Under the pieces are notes generated by a model. That model saw nothing but the letters and a program-made list of their open reading frames with translations. It made no database searches and was not told the origin of the DNA. A stretch of 64,000 bases of DNA from Pseudomonas persica. GTDB taxonomy: Bacteria > Pseudomonadota > Gammaproteobacteria > Pseudomonadales > Pseudomonadaceae. This document shows positions 1 through 8,945 of the stretch, piece by piece. Position 1 is the stretch's first letter, and each line of letters opens with the position of its first letter. The translations under genes and the position numbers were made by a program. The stretch covers positions 1 through 64,000 of the forward strand of contig NZ_OLKL01000020.1 of the NCBI RefSeq assembly GCF_900291015.1, in the 5' to 3' direction.

Positions 1-58
1 TCTGAACAGTCAGAATCGGGCATTTAGTCCCACCACCCCTTCAAGTCTAACCATACAA

Positions 59-86
59 GCGGGTTTACCCGCGAAAGGGCCGGCAC
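59..86. repeat. single REP element
   Basis: A lone REP palindrome of the class GCGGGTTTACCCGCGAA followed by a GGGCCGGCA tail. It lies just beyond the stop codon of the reverse-strand DUF1853 gene. Nothing else is recognisable in the first 94 bases. Confidence 0.75.
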
Positions 87-94
87 AGACCACA

Positions 95-1027
95 TCAAAC
101 ATCGGGCAAATGCGGCCAATCATCAGCCACCAGAAACACCCGCTCGGCCTCCTGCCAGGCCCCATCAACATCCGGCTCCAACCGCACCAGCAACTGCGCC
201 GGTGCCTGCCGCTCCAGCACGTGCAGCCACGCCGCAAACTGCTCCACCGCCCAGCACTCATGCGCTTCGACCCGCGCCGGCGCCAGCCAGGCGTGCCGTT
301 GCAGCGGCTGCCACCGCTCGCCTTCAGCCAGCGCCCAGTCCCGCCGCCGCACCCAGCGCCCGCGCAAATGCTGCGGGTTGGCGCCCTGCGGTGGCTGCGC
401 ATGCCCAGGCCACGGGTAGAACAGATAGCCGCCCAGCCACACATGCGCCTGTACCTGCGCTACCCCCAGCTGCGCCAGCACCTCGCGGCTGTGCGCCCCC
501 GCCGACATGGGCAACTGGTGCCGCGCCAGGTGCGCCAGTTTGCTTCCCAGTCGGTCATGGCAGCCCGGTCCCAGCCAGGCGGCGGGGTCCTGCCCGGCGT
601 GTTCCGGGCCCAGGTACAGCTTGATGGCCAGTTCCAGGTGGTGCACGCCGTCGCGGTCGCGCAGTACCACGTCGAGCTCGCCCAGGGTGCGCCCGCCGTC
701 GCGAATCGCCAGGTTGGCCGCCAGCAGTTCGATGCCTGGCGCCAGGCCCAGGGCGAATTGCCACAGGCGTTCGTAGTAATGCCCCAGGCGCCGGCTGCCC
801 AGTTGCGCCAGCCAGTCGCGCAACGGGCGGTCATCGTCATCCAGCGCCCGCAGCCAGTTTGCAAGGTGCTGCGGCTGGTCCGCCCACAGGCTGCCCGCCA
901 GCGGGTGGCGCTGGGGGCAGGGCGGGGCGTTGAGCAACGGCGGCGACAGCAGGGCCCAGGCCAGGTCGCGCACGCTGGGGCGGCGTAGCTGCCGGGGCAG
1001 GTGGTGGAGCAGGGCGAATGGCATCAT
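95..1027 (-). CDS. DUF1853 family protein
   Basis: This 310-residue protein resembles the DUF1853 family, a conserved proteobacterial family without an established function. Visible landmarks are an acidic block around ELDVVLRD and LELAIKLYLG in the centre and a Trp-rich C-terminal half with PWPGHAQPP. The ELD...D...LE.AIK arrangement looks like a nuclease-type E/D-x-K core, which I infer only from pattern. There is no signal peptide or membrane segment. It is transcribed away from nadK with an 88-bp gap. Two consecutive ATG codons start the frame; the first was used. The family call is fairly secure, the function unknown. Confidence 0.75.
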   Translation of the reverse strand: MMPFALLHHLPRQLRRPSVRDLAWALLSPPLLNAPPCPQRHPLAGSLWADQPQHLANWLRALDDDDRPLRDWLAQLGSRRLGHYYERLWQFALGLAPGIELLAANLAIRDGGRTLGELDVVLRDRDGVHHLELAIKLYLGPEHAGQDPAAWLGPGCHDRLGSKLAHLARHQLPMSAGAHSREVLAQLGVAQVQAHVWLGGYLFYPWPGHAQPPQGANPQHLRGRWVRRRDWALAEGERWQPLQRHAWLAPARVEAHECWAVEQFAAWLHVLERQAPAQLLVRLEPDVDGAWQEAERVFLVADDWPHLPDV

Positions 1028-1115
1028 CCTGCGAGCATAGCCGGTTTGCCGCTACCCGGTGGTTTCGCCCATAATCGGCGCATCGTCACCCGCCGCAGAG
1101 CCTCGCAGGAGCCCC

Positions 1116-2006
1116 ATGGAGCAATTTCGCAATATCGGTATCATCGGCCGCCTTGGCAGCTCGCAGGTGCTCGACACCATTCGCCGACTGAAAAAATTCC
1201 TCCTCGAGCGGCACCTGCACGTGATCCTCGAGGACGCCATTGCCGAGGTGCTGCCCGGCCATGGCCTGCAAACCTCCACCCGCAAGCTGCTGGGCGAGGT
1301 CTGTGACCTGGTCATCGTGGTCGGCGGCGACGGCAGCCTGCTGGGCGCCGCCCGCGCCCTGGCCCGGCACAACATTCCGGTGCTGGGCATCAACCGTGGC
1401 AACCTGGGCTTCCTCACCGACATCCGCCCCGACGAACTGGAAGAGAAGGTCGCCGAAGTGCTCGACGGCCACTACCTGGTGGAAAACCGCTTCCTGCTGC
1501 AGGCTGAGGTCCGCCGCCATAACGAAGCCATTGGCCAGGGTGATGCGCTGAACGACGTGGTACTGCACCCGGGCAAGTCCACACGCATGATCGAGTTCGA
1601 GATCTACATCGATGGCCAGTTCGTCTGCAGCCAGAAGGCCGACGGCCTGATCGTCGCCACCCCCACCGGCTCCACCGCCTACGCGCTGTCGGCCGGCGGC
1701 CCGATCATGCATCCCAAGCTTGACGCCATCGTCATCGTGCCGATGTACCCGCACACCCTGTCGGGTCGGCCGATCGTGGTCGACGGCAACAGCGAGCTGA
1801 AGATCGTGGTGTCCAAGGACCTGCAGATCTACCCGCAAGTATCCTGTGACGGCCAGAACCACTTCACCTGCGCCCCCGGCGACACCATCACGGTGAGCAA
1901 GAAACCGCAGAAGCTGCGCCTGATCCACCCGCTGGATCACAATTACTACGAGGTCTGCCGCACCAAGCTCGGCTGGGGCAGCCGGCTGGGAAGCAGGGAC
2001 GACTGA
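1116..2006 (+). CDS. nadK: NAD kinase
   Basis: ATP-dependent NAD kinase that makes NADP+ from NAD+ in the cytoplasm. The 296-residue product matches the family length. The nucleotide-binding motif GGDGS lies near residue 70, followed by GINRGNLGFLTD, and the NAD-site motif TPTGSTAYALSAGGPI near residue 190. An upstream in-frame start at 1059 is possible, but ATG 1116 is preceded by CGCAGGAG and gives the family N-terminus MEQFRNIGIIGR. The stop codon overlaps the ATG of the next gene by one base (TGATG), which points to translational coupling. It is the first gene of a run of six closely packed genes. Confidence 0.96.
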   Translation: MEQFRNIGIIGRLGSSQVLDTIRRLKKFLLERHLHVILEDAIAEVLPGHGLQTSTRKLLGEVCDLVIVVGGDGSLLGAARALARHNIPVLGINRGNLGFLTDIRPDELEEKVAEVLDGHYLVENRFLLQAEVRRHNEAIGQGDALNDVVLHPGKSTRMIEFEIYIDGQFVCSQKADGLIVATPTGSTAYALSAGGPIMHPKLDAIVIVPMYPHTLSGRPIVVDGNSELKIVVSKDLQIYPQVSCDGQNHFTCAPGDTITVSKKPQKLRLIHPLDHNYYEVCRTKLGWGSRLGSRDD

Positions 2007-2977
2007 TGCTCGATCCGGCGCGAAGTTTCGACATCATCGGTGACGTGCACGGTTGTGCGCTGACCCTTGAACGCCTGCTCGACGCCCTCGGTTACAAGCG
2101 TGTGGCCGGCGTGTGGCGGCACCCGCGGCGCCAGGCGCTGTTCCTTGGCGACATCGTCGACCGCGGGCCACGCATTCGCGAGGCGCTGCACATCGTCCAC
2201 GACATGGTCGAGGCCGGCCAGGCGTTCTGCATCATGGGCAACCACGAGTACAACGCCCTGGGCTGGGTCACCCCGGCGCTGCCCGGCAGCGGCAAGGCTT
2301 TTGTGCGCGAACATACGCCGCGCCACGCCCGGCTGATCGACGAGACCCTGACCCAGTTCGCCAACCACCCCGCTGACTGGCACGACTTCGTCAACTGGTT
2401 CTACGAATTGCCACTGTTCGTCGACGCCGGGCGCTTCCGCCTGGTGCATGCCTGCTGGGACCCGCGGCTGATCGAGCCGCTGCGCCAGCAGTACCCCGAC
2501 GGGCGCATCGACGAGCACTTCATCCAGGCCTCGGCGGTGAACAGCAGCTTTGCCGCCACCGTGTGCAACCGCCTGCTGCGCGGCACCGACATGCGCCTGC
2601 CGGACGGCCTGACCCTGACCGGCGGTGACGGCCTGACCCGCGCCTTCTTCCGCACCAAGTTCTGGGAAGAAGACCCGCAAACCTACGGCGACATCGTGTT
2701 CCAGCCCGACGCCCTGCCTGCGGAAGTGGCCAGCACCCCGCTCAGTCACAGCCAGAAGAACGCCTTGCTGCGCTATGCCGAAGACGAGCCCATGCTGTTC
2801 GTCGGCCATTACTGGCGCAGCGGCCGCCCGGCGCCGATCCGCGCCAACCTGGCCTGCCTGGACTACAGCGCCGTGCTCTACGGCAAGCTGGCTGCCTACC
2901 GGCTGGATGATGAAACCCGCATCGACCCGCACAAGTTCGTCTGGGTCGACGTTGACCGCCCACAGGCCAACCAATGA
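2006..2977 (+). CDS. metallophosphoesterase, Ser/Thr phosphatase-like
   Basis: A 323-residue calcineurin-type phosphatase. All dinuclear metal motifs of the superfamily are visible: GDVHG at about residues 11-15, GDIVDRGP, GNHEYNALGW, the isolated LVHACWD histidine and the C-terminal VGHYW. The layout is that of bacterial PrpA/ApaH-like enzymes, but the protein is longer than PrpA and the substrate (phosphoprotein or diadenosine polyphosphate) cannot be told from sequence. It overlaps nadK by one base and the rhomboid gene by four bases (ATGA), so it is probably co-transcribed with both. Confidence 0.88.
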   Translation: MLDPARSFDIIGDVHGCALTLERLLDALGYKRVAGVWRHPRRQALFLGDIVDRGPRIREALHIVHDMVEAGQAFCIMGNHEYNALGWVTPALPGSGKAFVREHTPRHARLIDETLTQFANHPADWHDFVNWFYELPLFVDAGRFRLVHACWDPRLIEPLRQQYPDGRIDEHFIQASAVNSSFAATVCNRLLRGTDMRLPDGLTLTGGDGLTRAFFRTKFWEEDPQTYGDIVFQPDALPAEVASTPLSHSQKNALLRYAEDEPMLFVGHYWRSGRPAPIRANLACLDYSAVLYGKLAAYRLDDETRIDPHKFVWVDVDRPQANQ

Positions 2978-3861
2978 ACGTTATCGAAGTGATGCGCCTG
3001 CCGCTGTCGGTCGACCTCAGCGGCTTCGTCCAGTTGCTGCAGCGCCTGCAGGTGCCGCACCGGGTCAGCGAGGAAGGCGAGGTACAAGTCCTCTGGGCCC
3101 CCGATACCCTGGCCGCAGACGTCCGCGAACTTTACCACCGCTACCCCGACGGCAACGCCGATCTCGAACTTGCACAGGACCCTGTGGGAGCGGGTTTACC
3201 CGCGAATAGCCCCACACAACCCTCCCTGGCAGAGCAGGCCAAAGCCTGCAAAGTCACCACTATCACCCTGCTGCTGTGCTTCATCGTCGCCGGCCTCACC
3301 GGCCTGGGCGACAACTTCACCACCATCAGCTGGTTCACCTTCCTCGACTTCCGGGTCCAGGGCGCCTACCTGTACTTCAGCCCGCTGGCGCAAAGCCTGG
3401 ACGAAGGCCAGTGGTGGCGCCTGGTATCGCCCATGCTGCTGCACTTCGGCGTGCTGCATCTGGCCATGAACAGCCTGTGGTACTGGGAACTGGGCAAACG
3501 CATCGAACTGCGCCAGGGCCCGTGGGCGCTGCTGGGCCTGACCCTGCTGTTCAGCCTGGTGTCCAACCTGGCCCAGCACTACACCAGCGGGCCGAGCCTG
3601 TTCGGTGGCCTGTCCGGCGTGCTGTACGGCCTGCTCGGGCATATCTGGCTGTACCAGTGGCTGGCGCCCGATCGTTACTTCAACCTGCCCAAGGGCGTGC
3701 TGGTGATGATGCTGATCTGGCTGGTGGTGTGCCTGACCGGTGTGATCGACACCCTGGGCCTTGGCCAGATCGCCAACGCCGCCCACGTCGGCGGGCTGCT
3801 CATCGGATGCCTGACCGGGCTCTTGGGTGGGGCGCTGGCCCGGCGTAAACTGTCGGCTTGA
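2974..3861 (+). CDS. rhomboid family intramembrane serine protease with in-frame REP
   Basis: A 295-residue membrane protease. A soluble N-terminal domain of about 90 residues precedes roughly six membrane segments. The catalytic serine sits in GGLSG (Ser214), the histidine in AAHVGG (His271) and the oxyanion-hole asparagine in HLAMNS (Asn166), as expected for rhomboids that cut substrates within the membrane. Between the two domains, residues about 69-78 (DPVGAGLPANSP) are the translation of a REP palindrome identical to the intergenic copies of this window. The start overlaps the preceding stop (ATGA). The substrate is unknown. Confidence 0.92.
   Translation: MNVIEVMRLPLSVDLSGFVQLLQRLQVPHRVSEEGEVQVLWAPDTLAADVRELYHRYPDGNADLELAQDPVGAGLPANSPTQPSLAEQAKACKVTTITLLLCFIVAGLTGLGDNFTTISWFTFLDFRVQGAYLYFSPLAQSLDEGQWWRLVSPMLLHFGVLHLAMNSLWYWELGKRIELRQGPWALLGLTLLFSLVSNLAQHYTSGPSLFGGLSGVLYGLLGHIWLYQWLAPDRYFNLPKGVLVMMLIWLVVCLTGVIDTLGLGQIANAAHVGGLLIGCLTGLLGGALARRKLSA
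3181..3209 (+). repeat. REP element inside a coding sequence
   Basis: CCTGTGGGAGCGGGTTTACC continuing CGCGAATAG is the same REP unit found in intergenic pairs elsewhere in the window. Here it is read through in frame as PVGAGLPANS within the linker of the rhomboid gene. It has no inverted partner nearby. Confidence 0.9.
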
Positions 3862-3874
3862 ATCAGGAGACACT

Positions 3875-4135
3875 ATGTCCACTTTCGCGCAAATGATCGA
3901 AAACATCACCCCGGAAATCTACCAGAGCCTGAAGCTGGCCGTGGAAATCGGCAAATGGTCGGATGGCCGCAAGCTCACCGCCGAGCAGAAAGAGCTGTCG
4001 CTGCAGGCGGTCATCGCCTGGGAAATGAAAAACCTGCCCGAAGACCAGCGTACCGGCTACATGGGCCCGCAGGAATGCGCATCGAAGTCCGCGCCGATCG
4101 CCAACATTCTGTTCAAATCGGACTCGGTACATTGA
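3875..4135 (+). CDS. yeaC: YeaC-like DUF1315 family protein
   Basis: An 86-residue cytoplasmic protein matching the YeaC/DUF1315 family (MIENITPEIYQSLKLAVEIGKW, then the GYMGPQE segment). Function is not established. The ATG at 3875 follows AATCAGGAGA, a strong ribosome-binding site, and gives the family N-terminus. Its stop overlaps the TTG start of the next gene (TTGA), so the two are probably translationally coupled. Confidence 0.87.
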   Translation: MSTFAQMIENITPEIYQSLKLAVEIGKWSDGRKLTAEQKELSLQAVIAWEMKNLPEDQRTGYMGPQECASKSAPIANILFKSDSVH

Positions 4136-4962
4136 TCGAACTCGCTCGTGGCTCGTTGAGCAAGATGGCGGTCAGCCTGCAGGCACCGGTGGTGCAGTAC
4201 AGCTTCCGCCTGGATGACACGCAGGTGCCGGTCAACCCGCTGATCGGCCAGCGCCTGCGCCTGGAATACCTTGGCGCCATCCACTGCAGCCATTGTGGCA
4301 AGCGCACCAAGACCAGCTTCAGCCAGGGTTACTGCTACCCGTGCATGACCCGGCTGGCCCAGTGCGACGTGTGCATCATGGCCCCGGAAAAGTGCCACTA
4401 CGACGCCGGCACCTGCCGCGAGCCGTCCTGGGGCGAACAGTTCTGCATGACCGACCACGTGGTCTACCTGGCCAATTCCTCGGGGATCAAGGTCGGTATC
4501 ACTCGCGCCACCCAGCTGCCCACCCGCTGGCTCGACCAGGGCGCCAGCCAGGCCCTGCCGATCATGCGCGTGGCAACTCGCCAGCAATCCGGCCTGGTCG
4601 AGGACTTGCTGCGCAGCCAGGTGCCGGACCGCACCAACTGGCGCACCCTGCTCAAGGGCGACGCCGAGGAACTCGACCTGGTTGCCATTCGTGAACAGGT
4701 CTTCGACGCCTGCACTGATGGCCTGCGCGAACTGCAGGGCCGCTTTGGTCTGCAGGCGATCCAGCCGCTGCGCGACGCCGAAGTGGTACAGATGAAATAT
4801 CCGGTCGAGGCCTACCCGAAAAAGATCGTCAGCTTCAACCTCGACAAGGACCCGGTAGTGGAAGGCACGCTGCTGGGCATCAAGGGCCAGTACCTGATCT
4901 TCGACACCGGTGTGATCAATATTCGCAAGTACACGGCCTACCAGCTGGCCGTGCTCCAGTAA
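4132..4962 (+). CDS. DUF2797 family zinc-ribbon-like protein
   Basis: A 276-residue protein of the DUF2797 family. Its N-terminal part holds CSHCGKRTKTSFSQGYCYPC and CDVC, a cysteine-rich metal-binding array, followed by HVVYLANSSGIKVGITR, which resembles a GIY-YIG-type core (VYLA..G.KVGIT). The start is taken at the TTG at 4132, which overlaps the yeaC stop by four bases; ATG 4165 (MAVSLQAP) is the alternative. Cys clusters and GIY-YIG resemblance are seen; nuclease activity is only inference. It lies 12 bases before pepN. Confidence 0.82.
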   Translation: MIELARGSLSKMAVSLQAPVVQYSFRLDDTQVPVNPLIGQRLRLEYLGAIHCSHCGKRTKTSFSQGYCYPCMTRLAQCDVCIMAPEKCHYDAGTCREPSWGEQFCMTDHVVYLANSSGIKVGITRATQLPTRWLDQGASQALPIMRVATRQQSGLVEDLLRSQVPDRTNWRTLLKGDAEELDLVAIREQVFDACTDGLRELQGRFGLQAIQPLRDAEVVQMKYPVEAYPKKIVSFNLDKDPVVEGTLLGIKGQYLIFDTGVINIRKYTAYQLAVLQ

Positions 4963-4974
4963 AAGGACCTCTAC

Positions 4975-7632
4975 ATGCGTACCGAACAACCGCAAGTGAT
5001 CTACCTCAAGGATTACCAGGCGCCCGAGTACCTGATCGACGAGACGCACCTGACCTTCGAGCTGTTCGAGGACCACACCCTGGTTCACGCGCAACTGGTC
5101 ATGCGCCGCAACCCGGCACGCGGGGCCGGCCTGCCGCCACTGGAACTCGATGGCCAGCAGCTGGAACTGCTGCGCGCCTCGCTGGATGACCAGGAACTGC
5201 AGCCGGGTGACTACCAGCTCGACGCCGACAGCCTGACCGTGCAGCCCAAGGCCGAACGCTTCACCCTCGACACCAGCGTGAAGATCCACCCCGAGAGCAA
5301 CACTGCACTGGAAGGCCTGTACAAGTCGGGCAAGATGTTCTGCACCCAGTGCGAGGCCGAAGGTTTCCGCAAGATCACCTACTACCTCGATCGCCCGGAC
5401 GTGATGAGCACCTTCACCACCACGGTCATCGCCGAGCAGCATCGCTACCCGGTATTGCTGTCGAATGGCAACCCGATCGGCAGCGGGCCGGCCGAAGATG
5501 GCCGCCACTGGGCGACCTGGGAAGACCCGTTCATGAAGCCGGCCTACCTGTTCGCCCTGGTGGCCGGTGACCTGTGGTGCGTCGAAGACAGTTTCACCCG
5601 CCAGTCCGGCCGTGACGTGACCCTGCGTATCTACGTCGAGCCCGAGAACATCGACAAGTGCGACCACGCCATGGTCAGCCTGAAGAAGTCCATGCGCTGG
5701 GACGAAGAAGTCTATGGTCGTGAGTACGACCTGGACATCTTCATGATCGTCGCGGTCAACGACTTCAACATGGGCGCCATGGAAAACAAGGGCCTGAACA
5801 TCTTCAACTCCAGCTGTGTGCTGGCCCGTGCCGAAACGGCCACCGATGCCGCCCACCAGCGCGTCGAAGGCGTGGTCGCCCATGAGTACTTCCACAACTG
5901 GTCGGGCAACCGTGTGACCTGCCGTGACTGGTTCCAGCTGTCGCTGAAAGAAGGCTTCACGGTGTTCCGCGACGCCGAGTTCAGTGCCGACATGAACTCG
6001 CGCACGGTCAAGCGCATCGAGGATGTGGCTTACCTGCGTACTCACCAGTTTGCCGAAGACGCTGGCCCCATGGCCCACCCGGTACGCCCGGACAGCTTTA
6101 TCGAGATCTCCAACTTCTACACCCTGACCGTGTACGAGAAGGGCGCCGAGGTGGTGCGTATGGTTCGTACCTTGCTGGGTGCCGAGGGCTTCCGCAAGGG
6201 CAGTGACCTGTACTTCGAACGCCACGATGGCCAGGCGGTGACCACCGACGATTTCATCAAGGCCATGGAAGATGCCAACGGCGTCGACTTCACCCAGTTC
6301 AAGCGCTGGTACAACCAGGCCGGCACCCCGCGCCTGGAAGTCAGCGAGGTCTATGACGCGGCCGCACAGACTTACAGCCTGACCTTCCGCCAGAGCTGCC
6401 CGCAGACCCCGGACAAGGCCGAGAAGCTGCCGTTCGTGATCCCGGTGGAGCTGGGCCTGCTGGACGCCGCAGGCAACGACCTGGCGCTGCAACTGGCCGG
6501 TGAAGCTACGGCGCAGGGCACTAGCCGCGTGCTGTCGGTGACCGAGGCCGAGCAAACCTTCATCTTCCAGGGCATCCAGGCCAAGCCGCTACCGTCGCTG
6601 CTGCGTGGCTTCAGCGCACCGGTCAAGCTGAGCTTCCCCTACGACCGCGACCAGCTGATGTTCCTGATGCAGCACGACAGCGACGGCTTCAACCGCTGGG
6701 AAGCGGGGCAACAGCTGTCGGTGCAGGTACTGCAGGAGCTGATCGGCCAGCATCAGCGTGGCGAAGAGCTGAAACTCGACCAGCGCTTGATCGCCGCCCT
6801 GGGCACTGTGCTCGGCAACGAGTCGCTGGACCCGGCCATGGTTGCCGAAATGCTCTCGCTGCCGGGTGAGGCCTACCTCACCGAGATCAGCCAGGTGGCC
6901 GACGTGGACGCCATCCACGCCGCCCGCGAGTTCGCCCGCCAGCAGATCGCCGAGCAGCTGTTCGACGCCCTGTGGGCGCGCTACCAGGCCAACCGCGAAG
7001 TGTCGCGCAGCACCGCCTACGTGGCCTCGGCGGAGCACTTCGCCCGCCGCAGCCTGCAGAACATCGCCCTGTCGTACCTGATGCTGAGCGGCAGGCCGCA
7101 GGTGCTGCAGGCGACCCTGGAGCAGTTCGAGCACTGCGATAACATGACCGAGCGCCTGACTGCGCTGGCGGTGCTGGTCAACTCGCCGTTCGAGGCCGAG
7201 CGGGCCAAGGCGCTGGAAGCCTTTGCCGAGCACTTCAAGGACAACCCGCTGGTCATGGACCAGTGGTTCAGCGTGCAGGCGGCCAGCGCGCTGCCAGGCG
7301 GGCTGGCGCGGGTCAAGGCGCTGATGCAGCACCCGGCGTTCACCCTGAAGAACCCGAACAAGGTCCGTGCGCTGATTGGCGCCTTTGCCGGGCAGAACCT
7401 GGTCAACTTCCATGCGGCGGATGGCTCGGGCTATCGCTTCCTGGCGGACCTGGTGATCGAGCTGAATGCGCTGAACCCGCAGATTGCTTCGCGTCAACTG
7501 GCACCGCTGACCCGCTGGCGCAAGTATGACGCTGCGCGTCAGGCGCTGATGAAGGGCGAGCTGGAGCGGATTCTGGCGTCCGGCGAGTTGTCCAGTGATG
7601 TGTATGAGGTTGTGAGCAAGAGCCTGGCTTGA
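4975..7632 (+). CDS. pepN: aminopeptidase N
   Basis: An 885-residue cytosolic M1-family zinc aminopeptidase that removes N-terminal residues from peptides in protein turnover. The substrate-anchoring motif GAMEN lies near residue 267 and the zinc motif HEYFHNW near residue 303, followed by the third ligand in LKEGFTVFRD. Length agrees with the E. coli type enzyme (870 residues). AAAAGGACC precedes the ATG. It is the last gene of the nadK run and is followed by a REP pair. Confidence 0.97.
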   Translation: MRTEQPQVIYLKDYQAPEYLIDETHLTFELFEDHTLVHAQLVMRRNPARGAGLPPLELDGQQLELLRASLDDQELQPGDYQLDADSLTVQPKAERFTLDTSVKIHPESNTALEGLYKSGKMFCTQCEAEGFRKITYYLDRPDVMSTFTTTVIAEQHRYPVLLSNGNPIGSGPAEDGRHWATWEDPFMKPAYLFALVAGDLWCVEDSFTRQSGRDVTLRIYVEPENIDKCDHAMVSLKKSMRWDEEVYGREYDLDIFMIVAVNDFNMGAMENKGLNIFNSSCVLARAETATDAAHQRVEGVVAHEYFHNWSGNRVTCRDWFQLSLKEGFTVFRDAEFSADMNSRTVKRIEDVAYLRTHQFAEDAGPMAHPVRPDSFIEISNFYTLTVYEKGAEVVRMVRTLLGAEGFRKGSDLYFERHDGQAVTTDDFIKAMEDANGVDFTQFKRWYNQAGTPRLEVSEVYDAAAQTYSLTFRQSCPQTPDKAEKLPFVIPVELGLLDAAGNDLALQLAGEATAQGTSRVLSVTEAEQTFIFQGIQAKPLPSLLRGFSAPVKLSFPYDRDQLMFLMQHDSDGFNRWEAGQQLSVQVLQELIGQHQRGEELKLDQRLIAALGTVLGNESLDPAMVAEMLSLPGEAYLTEISQVADVDAIHAAREFARQQIAEQLFDALWARYQANREVSRSTAYVASAEHFARRSLQNIALSYLMLSGRPQVLQATLEQFEHCDNMTERLTALAVLVNSPFEAERAKALEAFAEHFKDNPLVMDQWFSVQAASALPGGLARVKALMQHPAFTLKNPNKVRALIGAFAGQNLVNFHAADGSGYRFLADLVIELNALNPQIASRQLAPLTRWRKYDAARQALMKGELERILASGELSSDVYEVVSKSLA

Positions 7633-7645
7633 GCCCGTTAGAAAC

Positions 7646-7768
7646 TGGGGCTGCTGTGCAGCCCATCGCCGGCAAGCCAGCTCCCACAGGTATTCCACTG
7701 CCGTCAAGGCCTGTACAGTACCTGTGGGAGCTGGCTTGCCGGCGATGGGTCGCACAGCGGCCCCAGCT
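7646..7768. repeat. inverted REP pair (BIME-like), GCCGGCAAGCCAGC class
   Basis: Two REP units in opposite orientation, GCCGGCAAGCCAGCTCCCAC and its reverse complement, flank about 45 bases, with outer GGGGCTGCTGTGCAGCCC and CGCACAGCGGCCCC. They lie between the pepN stop and the next promoter region. The remaining bases to 7925 are AT-richer and probably hold the promoter of the next gene. Confidence 0.88.
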
Positions 7769-7925
7769 TCATAAGGCCGACAACAAAACATAACACCCCG
7801 CCCGTTGTATTCCCGCAAACATCCCCGCTACGATCCCCTCAAGCTATTGCAGGCTTCTAGCTCAGGCTTTTCGCGGTACCTGCAGTGCATTGACCCGTCA
7901 AATAAGAACACCAAAGGGGACAGTC

Positions 7926-8945
7926 ATGAGGGAACAGAGCAGGCGCCTCGCCTGGCCATTGGCAGCCGCAGCGGTACTGGCGCTGACACTTGGCATGTGG
8001 GCTGACAGCGTGCAAGCCGCTGCCGCCGACGAATATTCCACCGAATCGGCCAAGGCCAGCCAAAGCCTGCTGATCGACGCCACTCATGCCGGCAAGCGCC
8101 TGGTGGTGGCGGGCGATCGCGGTCATATCCTGTTCTCCGACGACCAAGGCAGCACCTGGACCCAGGCCCGGGTGCCCACCCGGCAACTGCTCACCGCGGT
8201 GTTCTTCCTCGACGACAAGCGCGGCTGGGCCGTCGGCCATGATGCGCAGGTTCTTGCCAGCAGCGATGGTGGTGCCACCTGGAGCAAGCAGTTCGAAGAC
8301 CTGTCCCGTGAAGCCCCCTTGCTCGATGTCGCCTTCCTCGATGGCCAGCACGGCTTTGCCGTAGGTGCCTACGGCGCCTTGCTGGAAACCACTGACGGCG
8401 GCCAGCACTGGCAGGACGTGGCCGAGCGCCTGGACAACCCCGACCAGTTGCACCTGAACGGTATCGCCCAGGTGCGTGACGCCGGCCTGTTCATCGTCGG
8501 CGAGCAGGGCGGCATGTTCCGCTCCGCCGACAACGGCCAGACCTGGGCCAAGGTCGAGGGGCCCTACCAGGGCTCGCTGTTCGGCGTAATCGGCACTGCC
8601 CGGCCGCACACCCTGCTGGCCTACGGCCTGCGCGGCAACCTGTTCCGTTCCACCGACTTCGGTGACAGCTGGCAGCCGATCGAACTCAAGGCCGCACGCG
8701 GCACCCTCGAATTTGGCCTGGCAGGCGCTACGCTTGTCGAAGATGGCAGCCTGGTGCTGGTCGGCAATGGCGGCAGCGTGCTGCGCAGTACCGATGATGG
8801 CCAGACCTTCAGTGTCTACAACCGCGCCGACCGCATTGCCCTGGCCGGCGTCAGCGGCCTGGCCAATGGCGGCCTGCTGCTGGTAGGGCAGGGTGGCGTG
8901 CACCTGGCTGACCCGCAGGGTGCTGACCAGGAGGTGCGTCCATGA
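7926..8945 (+). CDS. YCF48/BNR-repeat exported beta-propeller protein
   Basis: A 339-residue protein with a Sec signal peptide (RRLAWPLAAAAVLALTLG, cleavage near VQAAA) and repeated propeller motifs (SDDQGSTWTQ, SSDGGATWSK, TTDGGQHWQD, SADNGQTWAK, STDFGDSWQP, STDDGQTFSV). This is the YCF48/HCF136-like fold; members are assembly factors, but in gammaproteobacteria the role is unknown. The start follows AAAGGGGACAGTC. The stop overlaps the ATG of the RND-type transporter by four bases, so both are one operon and probably work together in the envelope. Confidence 0.87.
   Translation: MREQSRRLAWPLAAAAVLALTLGMWADSVQAAAADEYSTESAKASQSLLIDATHAGKRLVVAGDRGHILFSDDQGSTWTQARVPTRQLLTAVFFLDDKRGWAVGHDAQVLASSDGGATWSKQFEDLSREAPLLDVAFLDGQHGFAVGAYGALLETTDGGQHWQDVAERLDNPDQLHLNGIAQVRDAGLFIVGEQGGMFRSADNGQTWAKVEGPYQGSLFGVIGTARPHTLLAYGLRGNLFRSTDFGDSWQPIELKAARGTLEFGLAGATLVEDGSLVLVGNGGSVLRSTDDGQTFSVYNRADRIALAGVSGLANGGLLLVGQGGVHLADPQGADQEVRP

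Noticed and set aside
4057..6555. 832-codon open frame antisense to pepN
   Set aside because: Same GC-rich shadow effect; no recognisable motif and no plausible start context.
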